This document shows, piece by piece, positions 47,101-57,590 of a stretch of 64,000 nt of DNA. Numbering within the stretch: the first letter of the stretch is position 1; the number at the start of each line of letters is the position of its first letter. Source of the stretch: Biomphalaria glabrata (Eukaryota; Mollusca; Gastropoda; Planorbidae); assembly GCF_947242115.1 (NCBI RefSeq), contig NC_074716.1, forward strand, positions 4,380,001 to 4,444,000, given 5' to 3'. The notes below the pieces were generated by a model that was not told the origin of the DNA, searched no databases, and worked only from the letters and a program-made list of their open reading frames with translations. Made by a program: the position numbers and the translations under genes.

Positions 47101-48977
47101 AAAGTATTTCAGTTCTGCAGATGTAGGCATGTGTTTTGGCTTTCGTTTCAGATCTCACTAAACTATTATAAAAGCATTTGATTGTTTTTTTTTACGATCT
47201 CACTTAACTATTATAAAAGCATTTGTTTTGGTTTCTTCAGATCCTAGTAAACTGTTAAAACATCTATAGTCACAATGTGTACACAAGTTCGCCTTACCTT
47301 TCATACACATCTTTGTTTATGCCAATCGTATTTCAAGGTAGAATCACAATATTGTTTATTGATGTCTGCCTGGTTGTGTAGTATGTGCTGTGAACTTGGT
47401 GGTTCAAGCCCTGCCCACTCCCATCACCTGTCGTCCTGCGGGAGGTTTGGGCTCGGATGTAAAAAGCTCCAAATCTAAAGGAACGTTGGAAACTTGTAAA
47501 ACAAAAACTTTTTTTCCTGGTTAAAAGTGATGCTCTCTCATTCTTTTTTTTTCTTTCCAGGTTGCAAAGATAGCAGCCAAGTATAATCGTCAAAAGTATG
47601 TCAGAAAGATTAGCACAGGTGTCTACTTGGTATTTGGAAAACAAGTTTTTTTACGAGTAAGTTAAATGTAGTCAGTAAGTTATGTGCTGCATGTTAAATT
47701 TACCTCCGAAAGATTGATATACTACAAATGGAAAATAGTTGGGTTTTTTTTTTACCCAAAATGCATTGAGATAATGCAAGTTGTAGTTGAAGCTCATGTT
47801 TGTCTCTACATTTGTTTGCCTATTAGGCGCCATAAGCATTCTGCAGACACTCCCATCATATATTTGTTTTCTGTCCTCATTAGTCAAGCCAATGCTTACT
47901 TAAAGACTTTATTTTGCTTCTTTCTCTTCTTATTTTTTTGAACCATTTCATGACACAAGGTCTTTACAAGTTTTGAGATCTAAGGGTGTCATGACACCCA
48001 ATAGACCTTTCATTCTGTTACATACTTAATATTTCTGATCATTAAGCATACTGTTTAACTGCCGGTTCTCTTAAAGTCCAAAATATGCCTCCATGTGTGT
48101 CAATGAAAACAAATTTAGCCTGAATGGCTTGGTGGACTCATGTGGTATGCACTCTGTACTGTTGTTTGGATGGTCTTGGTTTCACACCCTGCTTGCTGCC
48201 CTCCTGGGTAAGATTTTTGGCTAATATGGTAATCTTCAATTCTTAAGGAACATCTGAAACATGAAAAACCAAACATGACATATATATTTGGAAGCTGGTG
48301 CTGATAAATTAAATGCTCGGCATTAGCTATGATCGGAACATTGTCTCCCAAGCAACAGTTTTCCCCCTTCTCCCTACAGCTGTGGGGTCTAAACCTTTTT
48401 TTTTATACTAGTAATGTGGGAAAAAAAATTATTTTCTTTCTATTGTGTTAGAGCACAGAGTTACTATAAGTTTTAAGTAGAAAGGGCTTAAATGTCTTTC
48501 TTTCTACAGCTTCTCAAAGGAAGGCACCTGATGGTGCGGGTTGGAGGCGGCTGGGACACTTTTGAAAACTACTTAGTTCACCATGACAACATTCCGGCTG
48601 TTTCAACTATGACCGAACCGAAAGAACCTAAACCGGACGTACCTCACACTAGTACCTTGCCGCAACGAGCAGGGCGCAGCGCCATTCGACTTTTGAAGCC
48701 AACCCAAAGGAGTGCTTCTGTGTCTGGCTACAACAGTCGTAGTAACCCACAAGACAAAATAGAGAGTGAGATTCAATCTGTTGAAATCATAAACTCTACA
48801 CCTCAGTTTGTCAAGTCTGGTTCACAGACTCTGTCTCACTATATCAGCTCTGCCACACAATCAGTTGATCAATATGTCAGCTCTGCATCTCAGTCACTCA
48901 ATTATGCACTTCATTTTGTCAACCCAAATGTTCATTCTCTAAGCTCAGAAATCGGCTCTAAAAACTCCAAGACCTGA
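41194..48977 (+). CDS. GAS2-like protein: calponin-homology plus GAS2 domain
   Basis: GAS2-family proteins link actin (CH domain) to microtubules (GAS2/GAR domain). There are seven coding exons: 41194-41335, 41960-42061, 44032-44156, 44826-44967, 45623-45894, 47561-47656, 48510-48977. Phases agree and the product is about 448 aa. The CH domain (about residues 60-205) shows LSEWIIKTLG, FIQALDNGVILCQL, WLARDNTANFLKWCKAYGL, ELARLGARFGLEPP. The GAS2 domain (about 258-310) ends in GRHLMVRVGGGWDTFENYL, the family signature. The usual CKC cysteines are absent, replaced by KIAAKYNRQKY. The tail (about 311-448) is Ser/Thr-rich with a short repeat around SGSQTLSHYISS and SASQSLNYALHF. The start could be ATG 41194 or 41215, as both are in frame and upstream coding exons are not excluded. 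The donor at 45895 (GTCAGT) is weak. Confidence 0.9.
41475..41605 (-). mobile_element. SINE S-b copy in GAS2-like intron 1
   Basis: The reverse complement has the S-b head GGCTGCCTGGTCATGCGATA, then GGTTCATTCCCTGCCCACTG and GTTTGGGCTAGGA. Confidence 0.7.
42440..42960 (+). mobile_element. Jockey/I-type LINE 3' remnant in GAS2-like intron 2
   Basis: The frame at 42495-42845 contains LSRQDQRLIFRLRTEHNSMR and ICPCGVSPENAVHVLQNCSI, the C-terminal cysteine motif of I/Jockey LINEs. A frameshift in an A-run near 42846 separates it from the final coding part. Confidence 0.8.
43140..43570 (+). mobile_element. LINE L-c remnant in GAS2-like intron 2
   Basis: Decayed translation resembling QFRWVSHAVSMPDNPLAKRL and, near the end, CHICGQVLKGGLDL, the zinc-finger tail of the family seen at 39330-39860. 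Several stops and frame changes interrupt it. Confidence 0.65.
43590..43865 (-). mobile_element. SINE S-a copy in GAS2-like intron 2
   Basis: In reverse complement the S-a order is clear: GATTCGAATCCTAGACC is the box B region near 43797, and AACGACCAATCGCC and TACCCATTACAG belong to the body. A small S-a tail piece also lies at 43104-43142. Confidence 0.65.
44148..44296 (+). repeat. 48-bp in-frame triplication of an exon/donor junction
   Basis: Three copies of a 48-bp unit (AAAGCAGTAAGTCTTTCAGA and onward) begin in the last codons of exon 3. Each carries GCA|GTAAGT, so equal donors occur at 44157, 44205 and 44253. The unit is 16 codons with no stop, so using the second or third donor would add 16 or 32 residues (VSLSEPQYRCNRLYKA-like) without changing frame. 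Confidence 0.85.
45050..45335 (+). mobile_element. SINE S-a copy in GAS2-like intron 4
   Basis: This copy has box B AGTTCAAATCTC, AACTCTAATGGGTACCTGAC, TGTTGGCCACATAACATCC and CATCATCTGCCCTATAG. It is more diverged than the copy at 8408. Confidence 0.75.
45345..45498 (-). mobile_element. LINE L-b 3' scrap in GAS2-like intron 4
   Basis: The minus strand repeats the last codons and 3' end of L-b (tail GTAACTATGTGACAG replaced at the edge). About 150 bp remain. Confidence 0.85.
46213..46270 (+). mobile_element. LINE L-b tail scrap in GAS2-like intron 5
   Basis: TAGGACGTAATCATCTTCTT followed by ACGTCTGTATTATATAAGAT is the L-b 3' end in plus orientation. Confidence 0.8.
46925..47029 (+). CDS. 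Candidate alternative GAS2-like exon: membrane-tail terminus
   Basis: After a strong acceptor (TTCCTGGTGTGTTTCAG, ending at 46924) an in-phase frame reads EETYSNIVPIETDEPPESFW and then MLILLSTLFLVKAL before TAA at 47027-47029. A strong donor, GCT|GTAAGT, overlaps the stop (47026). If used, splicing to 47561 gives only three further residues and a stop. Either way, inclusion ends the protein after the CH domain with a hydrophobic segment of about 16 residues, giving a tail-anchored product of about 295 aa. I infer an alternative isoform. No matching family tail is recognised. Confidence 0.5.
   Translation, partial: EETYSNIVPIETDEPPESFWMLILLSTLFLVKAL
47366..47502 (+). mobile_element. SINE S-b copy in GAS2-like intron 5
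   Basis: TGCCTGGTTGTGTAGTATG, GGTTCAAGCCCTGCCCACTC and GTCGTCCTGCGGGAGGTTTG match the S-b consensus. Confidence 0.75.
48122..48275 (+). mobile_element. Diverged SINE S-b copy in GAS2-like intron 6
   Basis: ATGTGGTATGCACTCTG, GGTTTCACACCCTGCTTGC, TAATCTTCAATTCTTAAGG and AACATCTGAAACATG follow the S-b order with many changes. Confidence 0.6.
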
Positions 48978-49440
48978 TGTTTGGATTATGAACAGTTCAA
49001 GATCTTGTTTATTGATCTAAATCCACTTGCTCTGCAACTCATTTACAGATTGCTTTAATATGGCCTTTGTGCGTGAAAATGTTGAAACTTTAAAATTCTT
49101 TCTAAAAAAAGAACAAAACTGTGAAATTCGGAAGTGGCTTTAAAATTATGAAACAATCCCAACTTTTAGTAACTAATGAATATTGCTTGCCTTTATCTTA
49201 TTGTCTACAAGCTCTGAACACATTTCAGCTCTGCAACTTGGAGTGTTACATCATTAAACAAAACTGCACTGCCCTATATCAAGTTTCATACATCACATTC
49301 TTGTCCCTGCATGTCACTAAGAAAAATATCTCGACCTTTTTTTTTCTGTTTTCTCTGAATAATGTCATTCTACAAGAGTATGTCCTGCAGACATTAAAAA
49401 CTTCTTGACAAGTACTTAGAGTTGTTGAGACTTTTTTAAC
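48978..49440 (+). other. GAS2-like 3' UTR (predicted)
   Basis: AT-rich sequence after TGA 48975-48977. The best polyadenylation candidate is ATTAAA at 49393-49398. The frame at 49121-49408 has no coding signature. Confidence 0.4.
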
Positions 49441-49589
49441 TTGCTCTTGAAACTTGTATTTGTGTTCAGCAGTTTGACCTTAGTTTGCTGCATTTAAAAA
49501 AAAACAACAATTGTATCACTTCTCAACTCACATAAATTTGCAGTTCAGTTTTATAGTAAAAAAAAAAAGTAAAATACTAAGCCTAAATG

Positions 49590-49705
49590 GATGGCTGCCA
49601 GGTCGCTTGACTTTTGTTTGGTCATCTCTATGGTCCCTGATTGCTGCGATTCCCTATCGTCCTTCAGAAGGTTTGGACTAGGAAGTTAATTATCTTCAAT
49701 ATATA
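49590..49705 (+). mobile_element. SINE S-b fragment
   Basis: GGCTGCCAGGTCGCTTGAC, TATCGTCCTTCAGAAGGTTTGGACTAGGAAG in two blocks, and TTATCTTCAAT match the S-b body. A TA microsatellite follows at 49698-49737. Confidence 0.6.
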
Positions 49706-49947
49706 TGTATATATATTATATATATATATATATATATCAGTTTGAATTATATTTTCATATAGCATAAAATATTTTGAATTATGTTTTATATAACACATCT
49801 GTGATAGTTTGAAGTGTGTTACACATAACAAATATAACATATTTGAATTATTTTGCTTACCTATAGAAAATATAAGATTGTTTGAATTATGTTACTTACT
49901 CATAGCAAAAAGTTTGATATTTTACATATAACAAATATAGGATACTT

Positions 49948-50028
49948 TTAACTCTTTCTCTCCTAACTGAGGATACCAACGTTGATTCCACCAGAATGTG
50001 GTAAATAATTACGGAGAGAAAGAGTTAA
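49948..50028. mobile_element. Tiny palindromic TTAA element, second copy
   Basis: TTAA flanks both sides. The terminal repeats CTCTTTCTCTCC and GGAGAGAAAGAG and the core CAACGTTGATTCCACCAGAA match 8851-8932 almost exactly. Confidence 0.7.
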
Positions 50029-50162
50029 ATATGTTACATAGAGCAAATATAAGATAGTTTAAATCATTAGTTGCATTCATATTTTTAAAGTTTGTGACAT
50101 CTATGTATGGAAGAAAGATTTTATTCTAGAAAGGTGTAGATCTAAAAAATAGAACTTAACAT

Positions 50163-50748
50163 GCTGTCAAGAGCTCAGTGCAAGATAAAACACTCTGTCA
50201 AGAGCTCAGTCCAGATAAAACACTCTGCCAAGAGCTCAGTGCAAGATAAAATACTCTGCCAAGAGCTCAGTGCAAGATAAAATACTCTGCCAAGAGCTCA
50301 GTGCAAGATAAAACACTCTGCCAAGAGCTCAGTGCAAGATAAAATACTCTGTCAAGAGCTCAGTCCAAGATAAAGCACTCTGTCAAGAGCTCAGTCCAAG
50401 ATAAAGCACTCTGTCAAGAGCTCAGTCCAAGATAAAACACTCTGTCAAGAGCTCAGTCCAAGATAAAGCACTCTGTCAAGAGCTCAGTCCAAGATAAAAC
50501 ACTCTGTCAAGAGCTCAGTCCAAGATAAAACACTGTCAAGAGCTCAGTCCAAGATAAAACACTCTGTCAAGAGCTCAGTCCAAGATAAAACACTCTGTCA
50601 AGAGCTCAGTCCAAGATAAAGCACTCTGTCAAGAGCTCAGTCCAAGATAAAGCACTCTGTCAAGAGCTCAGTCCAAGATAAAACACTCTGTCAAGAGCTC
50701 AGTCCAAGATAAAACACTCTGTCAAGAGCTCAGTCCAAGATAAAACAG
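50163..50748. repeat. 31-bp minisatellite, about 19 copies
   Basis: The unit contains CTGTCAAGAGCTCAGTCCAA followed by GATAAAACACT. Two variants are sorted along the array: GTGCAAG with ATACT on the left, and GTCCAAG with ACACT or GCACT on the right. One copy lacks TCTG. The array follows the GAS2-like gene by about 1.2 kb. Confidence 0.96.
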
Positions 50749-51109
50749 AGGTCACAGCTTGGCACAAACAGCTTTATAGAACTATCCAGCTTGTTTTATT
50801 TAGCCTTGTGCAGTTCTGCAGCACTGCCCTATAGGGGGCCTATAGCCTATTTAAACTCTTCAACTTGAACTCATTCAATAAAGCCAATAAAAACTACACA
50901 ACTTTTTAAGATTTGGTTCTAAAGACAATTTATGTGCTTTAGACTATAGGACATATTGTAGAAAAAAATGTTAAACTCACTATTTGTTTACAAACTCTAT
51001 TGGGGGCGTAGCGTATTTTTGTTTGCGTTTCCTTATTTAAGAAGAGTAGAGACAGGGTTATAAATTAATTCAGCGATTGGACCCCTGCTAACTATCGTAA
51101 AAAAAACAA

Positions 51110-51352
51110 CAACGCAAGCTAAAAATCTATGGCCATATAACAAGATCTTCGGGGTTCGCAAAGACCTTCCTTCAGGGAACAGTCCAGGGAAAAGAAGAAG
51201 AGGCAGACAGAGAAAGCGATGGGAGGACAACATAAAAAGGACGGGCTTGACATTGAAGGAAGCTAAGGCAAAGGACAGAGAGGAATGGAGAAATACGGTC
51301 GACGAATCTTGCATTGTGCCCCAACGGTCCAACAAACTAATGAATATGTAAA
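51110..51352 (+). mobile_element. LINE 3' end remnant (family L-a)
   Basis: The plus-strand translation reads PSGNSPGKRRRGRQRKRWED, then NIKRTGLTLKEAKAKDREEW and CIVPQRSNKL, the C-terminal tail of an RT-type LINE protein. This is the clearest copy of the family in the window. Confidence 0.85.
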
Positions 51353-51934
51353 GGTAAAGTTAAGAAATGGGAACTGTTTTTATAAGTCTTTGTAGGTATC
51401 TTCACGCTCAATAATCTCCCATGCGGCTGGTTTTAAATTCTAGATTTCCCTGATCCAGTAACTTATCCTCAATGTAATAGTCCTGTAGCTGTGTAGCAAT
51501 GATTTTTAACGTTTTACTTCTTCCCCCTCCATCGGGGGTCCAGAATGTCTTGCACTTTCCTTCTCCAGGTTACTCCACGTCATTACGAAACAAATCAATG
51601 TGTCTCTTGATTAGGTTATATCGATCAGATTGTCGTCTGCAAACATTAATTAGTTCATGTTTTTAAGTTAACCTGTTCAAAGACGTTGGTAGTTTTAGCT
51701 TTTAAAACAAAAAAAATCTATTAACCAGTGGCTGAAGTGATAGGCATTTTTTTAAACTGACTATTACGCTACCGGTACTGGAAATGCTTCAGCAGCAGAA
51801 GCATGTAGGTCAAGAAACTGTCAATTGGTACGATTTTAATAAAGAAGCACGTAAATGAAACTAAAAAAAAAATGATGAGAGTTTTTGCTCCTGACACTTC
51901 TGCAACCAACCTTTTTAAGACCAATATTACAAAA

Positions 51935-52135
51935 TGCACCCTGTGTTTGGGACCCCTCAACTCTAGAAAACCGAAATAAACTAAAACAGGCGCAAACAAT
52001 GGCCGGGAGATTTATATAGGGTTATCATTAGAAAAATTGCTAAAATTAGAGGCTCTTCAATACAAAAGACTGTAAAGTAACTGTAATACATAAAACACTG
52101 AAGCACAACTTACAACTACATAGACCATTCGTTAC
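51935..52135 (+). mobile_element. Old LINE fragment related to L-b
   Basis: The translation resembles VWDPSTLENRNKLKQAQTMA and, after interruptions, VIHKTLKHNLQLH. It aligns with the L-b segment VWDPSTQENIKKLEQTQNRA and IIHKTLNHNLQIQ. It is heavily decayed. Confidence 0.7.
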
Positions 52136-52519
52136 AGAAGGCCTGAGCACTGACCTGCAACGTCACAACCTGTGGGCAGTATAGACCAATAGCTCGTTGA
52201 CACGTCGTACATAAAGCAGTCTACTTAAAATTTCCTCTGCCTGTAAAAATGTCTTTCAGGGTGTGCATACATTTGTTTGAGATTAAGGGAAATGTGAATG
52301 GGTGGTTTAAAAATGTTAGACGCCGACCCTGGAGGCGGAATTTCATGCCTTGAAACAGAGATCTAATAAAAATATTTGGGGACCAGTGGCATTGATTTTA
52401 ACATTTTATTTGCGTAAAGCAGCTTCCGTGTGATCCCATGACTTCTGAAATGTTCTCCATTTCCTTTTCATGTTCCACCCACGTGCATGCCTTGCACGGG
52501 CTTACCAGTGTGCCCTTGA

Positions 52520-53335
52520 CTATAGGCCTACTACATGTAAACACATTCATTACACTACAGGCCTACTGCATGTAAACACATGCATTACAGTATAGGCCTA
52601 CTGCATGTAAACACATTCATTACACTACAGGCCTACTGCATGTAAACACATTCATTACACTACAGGCCTACTGCCTGTAAACACATTCATGACACTATAG
52701 GCCTACTACATGTAAACACATTCATTACACTACAGGTCTACTGCATGTAAACACATGCATTACACTATAGGCCTACTGCATGTAAACACATTCATTACAC
52801 TACAGGCCTACTGCATGTAAACACATTCATTACACTACAGGCCTACTGCCTGTAAACACATTCATGACACTATAGGCCTACTACATGTAAACACATTCAT
52901 TACACTACAGGCCTACTGCATGTAAACACATTCATTACACTATAGGCCCACTGCCTGGTCGTGCGGTTTGCGCGCTGGATTGTCGTTTGGATTTATCGAT
53001 GGTCAGGGTTCAAACCCTGCCCGCTCCCATTCCCCGTCGTCCTGCGGGAGGTTTGGACTAGGAAGTAAACTATCTTCAACTCTGAAGGAACATCCGAAAT
53101 ATGTAAAACATTTTTACAAACATGTAAACACATTCATTACACTACAGGCCTACTGCATGTAAACACATTCATTACACTACAGGCCTACTGCATGTAAACA
53201 CATTCATTACACTACAGGCCTATTGCATGTAAATACATTCATTACACTACAGGCCTACTACATGTAAATACATTATTACACTATAGGCCTACTACATGTA
53301 AATACATTCATTACACTATAGGCCCACGCATGTTT
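52520..53335. repeat. 35-bp minisatellite interrupted by a SINE
   Basis: About 18 copies of a unit containing CTACAGGCCTACTGCATGTA then AACACATTCATTACA occupy 52520-52950 and 53120-53335. The SINE S-b at 52951-53118 splits the array. Variants (ACAGG/ATAGG, GCATG/GCCTG/ACATG) recur in a repeated order, so a multi-unit block has been duplicated. Confidence 0.95.
52951..53118 (+). mobile_element. SINE S-b inserted in the minisatellite
   Basis: ACTGCCTGGTCGTGCGGTTT, box B GGTTCAAACCCTGCCC, TTTGGACTAGGAAGTAAACT and AACATCCGAAATATGTAAAA form a complete copy. The array units continue on both sides. Confidence 0.88.
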
Positions 53336-53339
53336 AAAT

Positions 53340-54775
53340 ATAGCTTTCAGAATTTCTTAATGCAGCAGACGATGTCTCCCACGCGGTCGCCTTCTCCGCC
53401 CTTCCACTACCCATCAGACATCAGTTATTTTTTAAAATCTTGCTTTATGCACAAGTCAATCCGTCATCGATTCGCATCGCTGATTCCCGGAAACAAGCTT
53501 TGAATGTCTTGACTTAATGTTGTCCATGGCAGAGTCAATTGGTTTCTATCTAATTAATTGTGACTTAAGTGAGCGATGATAACGATTTTCTGGTCACTTA
53601 GGTAGAAGATTCCATCTTGAAAGTTTTTAAAATCAATATATAGGCTAGATCTAAGTTTGGCTAGATCTCATTGGTATAAAGTCACATTTCGTTTTTTAAT
53701 AGACATACAATTCAAAAATATTTTAAATTTATGTCGTTTAGTTATAATCTCTTAACAAAACATTGACAGATAATGGTCCTAAACAAAAGGTCAAAGTTGT
53801 TAATTCATTTTCTTCCATTTTCTTTTCCTATAACTTAAGCCTAAGGACTAGACTCAACGTTGAAAAGTTGATCTTCATTTTAAATGTTGAGGCTATACAA
53901 ATTTCAATCTGGTCCAGTTTATCAGGCTGACTCAATGCAAACTGTATCGATTAAAAGCCTAAAACTTGAACAACATTTATTCTAGAATCAGATTCGAAGC
54001 CCATCACGACTTTGATCACGTCCTTGCTAAATTGTTGGACACAAGTTACTTCTCGGCTCACATAAAATAACGATTGGTTACGTCTGCCCTACTAAATGAC
54101 ATGCAAACAACCAAGTTTTGCAGGGGGAAAAAATCTAAATAAACCAAGTCTTAGTGCGTGTACGTAATAAAATTGCTTTTAGTCGATGTCACAGTTGCCA
54201 GGTATGCCTTGATGTCAGGGCAGTGATGATAAGATATGAAAAAAAAGTTACTTTTAAATTGAATGAGGAATAAAAATTACAAGGTACCTCTATGTCATTA
54301 GTGGCTAAGTGTAATATAATCGTCCCGGACTTCAAAAGTCTACGAAGATTTGATTTGTGATAATATGAACATGTAATATTTACAAAGATTCTTACTAAAT
54401 TATGAAATTTTTACTAACTTTACTATTTTAACTGAATAGACCTTGCTTTTAATGATTTAACTGTATGGAATTTAGCTCTGGTGATATGAAGGGAGAGTAA
54501 TCCTTGAAGGATTACGGGCACGACATGGCCTAAATTGTGCCGATGTGCCAAAAACTCAAAACTTCAAAAGTTGTGGAGTTTTATGAAGTCTGCGACATTG
54601 AGAGGCGCATTAAACAAAGGATGTGTGGAGTACAGTCCTTGTAAGCAAAGGACAAGACCTGCCCTCCCCCCTTTTAAGTCTCAAGTAATTTTTTTTTTAT
54701 TACATTACGTTAAAAAAAATTACATGTCTTAAAAACTGACTGTAAAAAGTGTCTCGCCCTCTTCAAACGCTATAT
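53340..54775. other. No recognised feature
   Basis: About 1.4 kb with no supported exon, repeat or element. The frame at 54535-54732 shows no coding signature. Confidence 0.6.
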
Positions 54776-54855
54776 ATGGCAGGATGGGTGCCTGGTCATA
54801 TGGCATGCGCTCTGGATTGTTGTATCGGTTTTTGTTTTTGTAATATATAAGATAA
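54776..54855 (+). mobile_element. SINE S-b head fragment
   Basis: GGTGCCTGGTCATATGGCAT followed by GCGCTCTGGATTGTTGTATC matches the S-b head. The rest is missing and the sequence ATAAGATAAGATAT follows. Confidence 0.5.
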
Positions 54856-55203
54856 GATATCAAACAAAAACAATATAATACGTCAGGGCGAAATAGACGT
54901 GTGCCCTGGAGATTACGGCCTCTCAGATGAGCGTGGCAACGGCCCACACTTGGCTATACTGTCGTTAATGAACTTTCGTCCCAGGGCCGGATTTAGGGCT
55001 GGGCTACTGCCCTGGACCTTCACAACAAACGGACCTCCACAAAAGAGATTTTAATAGTCTCAAATTTTAGGTCTATTCGTGTGCTCATTTGGTTGTCATG
55101 GTTTTCCTCTGCGACCCACACGCGCGCAAATAAAGAGAGACGACGTTCTAACCTAATATAATAATCAAAAAGACACAAAGATTAAGGCACAAAGTCCGCA
55201 TAC

Positions 55204-55407
55204 CAGTGGCGTAGCTATGGTAGGGAGGGGGGTTTCTTTGAGAGGGGCCACCAAATAAGTGTCCTAAATGTTTTTATATTAAATATTAAGCCAACGCCAT
55301 GTTAGCTTTAGTACATTATCTCATATCATGATATGTCGAATGTCAAAATGCAGGGGCCCCTAAAGAGGCCAAGCCCCCGGGCCACCAAATCCTTTTCTAC
55401 GCCACTG
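55204..55407. mobile_element. hAT-type MITE, 204 bp, with 8-bp target duplication
   Basis: The terminal inverted repeats are CAGTGGCGTAG and CTACGCCACTG. The flanks CCGCATAC (55196-55203) and CCTCATAC (55408-55415) match at 7 of 8 bases, as expected for an aged hAT target duplication. It has no coding capacity. Confidence 0.8.
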
Positions 55408-55654
55408 CCTCATACCTCCCACACGGGCTTACATCTCACAGAAACGACATGCTTGAGCTTAGATTTGTTTAAAGTCACTTTCTTTAGTTGCTGTTGTAAC
55501 ATAACATTTCGGCGACTCATAATGAACCAGTTTTTATGCAGAGTGTGTTTACTAGTTGACAAATCGGCGTGAATTTGAAGATTTATAAACTGTTTTTATG
55601 ACTAAGAATGTTTAATAAATACTAGAGTAATCAAAGAGTTCAACGTCATTACAC

Positions 55655-55770
55655 ATTGCTGTTGACGGCCCTTGACTTGTAGCACCAAACTGCTGCTAAA
55701 CAACTAAACCGCTGTTGGTGTAATATATTCCAACTTGTAAAACTTGAAATAAATTAAATAACTAATTTTT
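55655..55770. repeat. Dispersed repeat, also at 33590-33705
   Basis: This copy has GACTTGTAGCACCAAACT, AACAACTAAACCGC and GAAATAAATTAAATAA in the same order as the copy downstream of SON. Confidence 0.5.
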
Positions 55771-56199
55771 TTTTTCGCTTGTGACGTTGCGGGTCAGTGT
55801 TCGGCCTCTCAATAACGACTGGTCTCAGTTGAACAAAAAGAGATCAAAGCAAAGGCATCTGTTATGTGCAGCATTGCGTGAATGTGGAATGGTGCGAATG
55901 CGTGTTGAAAGGGTTAGAGAGAGAGAAGAACCAAAAAATGGAGGAATATATACAAAAATAGTGTTTACAGTGCTAATTAAAATGAAATTATTTATAAACT
56001 ATGATTTTGTCAGTTTCTTAGTAGTTATTGAGAAGTTAGAATTTCAAATCCCCCCCACCCCTCAAAAAAAGGGTTTCTCGTCCGTTCTCAAGTAGAGTGA
56101 TAGTGGATTTCGGAAGACAAAACAAAAAACAAGATAACAAAGAGAGTTTGTGTGGAAACACAAACTCAAAATCGGTCCCCGAAGTTGTCCACCCAGGCA

Positions 56200-56365
56200 G
56201 GTAAAAAGGCAGGTTTCAATATTTTCAGAAAGAAAATAAGAATGAAATTCTATCAAAGGCAAATGACAGAGAGGGATGGAGAAAGAAGGTTGACAGATCT
56301 TGTGTGTTGTCCCAAGGGTTCAGCAGACCAAGGGATAGGTGAATGTGAGGTTAGATATGAACATG
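56200..56365 (+). mobile_element. LINE 3' end remnant (family L-a)
   Basis: The translation RQMTERDGERRLTDLVCCPK matches the decayed L-a tail (KDREEWR...VPQRS). Only the last 50 or so residues remain. Confidence 0.5.
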
Positions 56366-57178
56366 GCCTAACTGATGTCTTTTAATGATTATCTAGTTGT
56401 TCTGTAAAGGGTTAATCACTTATTCAAAGCCTCAAGAAAATAAAAATTCCTTTAGTTAAAGTGTCACATAGCTGCTGTTCACCTCTGCCGTTTACGCGAT
56501 AATATGAAAAAATACTTACTAATTGTTGTTTTAAATTGTGTTCCATTTATATGCATACTAAATAGATTTTTTTCTTTAAAAAAATGTAAAAAAAAAATTT
56601 TGTATATGTAGTAGTAAGTATGACAGAACTTACTTAACTTTGTAATACGGTACAATTGTAAAAAAAAAAAAAAAAAGTTTGACAAAAAATCTAAAACCGT
56701 TTGCATAATTTTGTTTAAAATATGGTAAAATGTCATCTTCCTTACTAAATAGCCTCCAGTGTTTGTTCCTATTAATAGTGAAAAGTTGTAAAAATTGCGT
56801 ATTTTTATGAAAAAATTCTTGCATAATTGATTTAGAAAAGAAAAAAGTAGCCGTTGCATCAGAACTTTTATGGTCTAAAATACTATGATGTCGGATTTTC
56901 ACTATCTTTTCTAGTTTACGAGATCTAAACGGGACGGACCGACAGACAAACCACACAAAACTAATAGCATCTTTTCCCCCTTTGGGAACCTCTAAAAACT
57001 AACAACATATACTCTGAATCACATCTAAAGTCCTATTTAACTGACCCTCGTGTTCTCAGAAGTAAAAAAAAAAAAAAAAAGGTTGGTCATTAAATGGGGC
57101 AGAGTTTCCGGGGTGACTACTTCAATGTGAATTAAAGTGTGGACTCTGCATGAGAAGAGTGGAGCTCAGAGTCAATCA

Positions 57179-57345
57179 CTGCCTGGTCGTGCGGTTTGCG
57201 CGCTGGACTGTCGTTCGGATTTATCGACGGTCGAGGGTTCAAACCCTGCCCGCTCCCATTCCCCGTCGTCCTGCGGGAGGTTTGGACTAGGAAGTAAACT
57301 ATCGTCAACTCTGAAGAAACATCCGAAACATGTCAAACAAAAAAC
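57179..57345 (+). mobile_element. SINE S-b copy
   Basis: TGCCTGGTCGTGCGGTTTGC, GAGGGTTCAAACCCTGCCCG, GTCGTCCTGCGGGAGGTTTG and AACATCCGAAACATG are all present. This copy is close to consensus. Confidence 0.88.
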
Positions 57346-57516
57346 AAACATTCACTATGTGATTCAAATGCCCATTGAAGACAACGACCCTAAATGAAAG
57401 GATAAAACTTCCGGACTTTATGTTAAAGGGACATGCGTCCATTTTGGAAAGAATGCGCGGTGTGGGGCACTAGTTCATTTCTTTAATATTCACCGTAACA
57501 AGAAATGTAGAAGTTA

Positions 57517-57590
57517 AGACTTTGAGCCATAGGGGGCAACTTGCACCACTCTGCAAAAATCCATCGGGCGCCTCTGGGTACAACTCTTCG
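57517..57590. repeat. Dispersed repeat shared with 36645-36722
   Basis: GAGCCATAGGGGGCAACTTG then CACC and TCGGGCGCC follow the same order as the copy near 36650. Confidence 0.45.

Noticed and set aside
50163-50748. Regular repeats resembling a CRISPR array
   Set aside because: Units are contiguous with no unique spacers, and the genome is animal. It is a minisatellite.
56479-56956. Minus-strand frames rich in Phe, Lys and Asn
   Set aside because: Composition reflects AT-rich homopolymer runs. There are no motifs or splice context.
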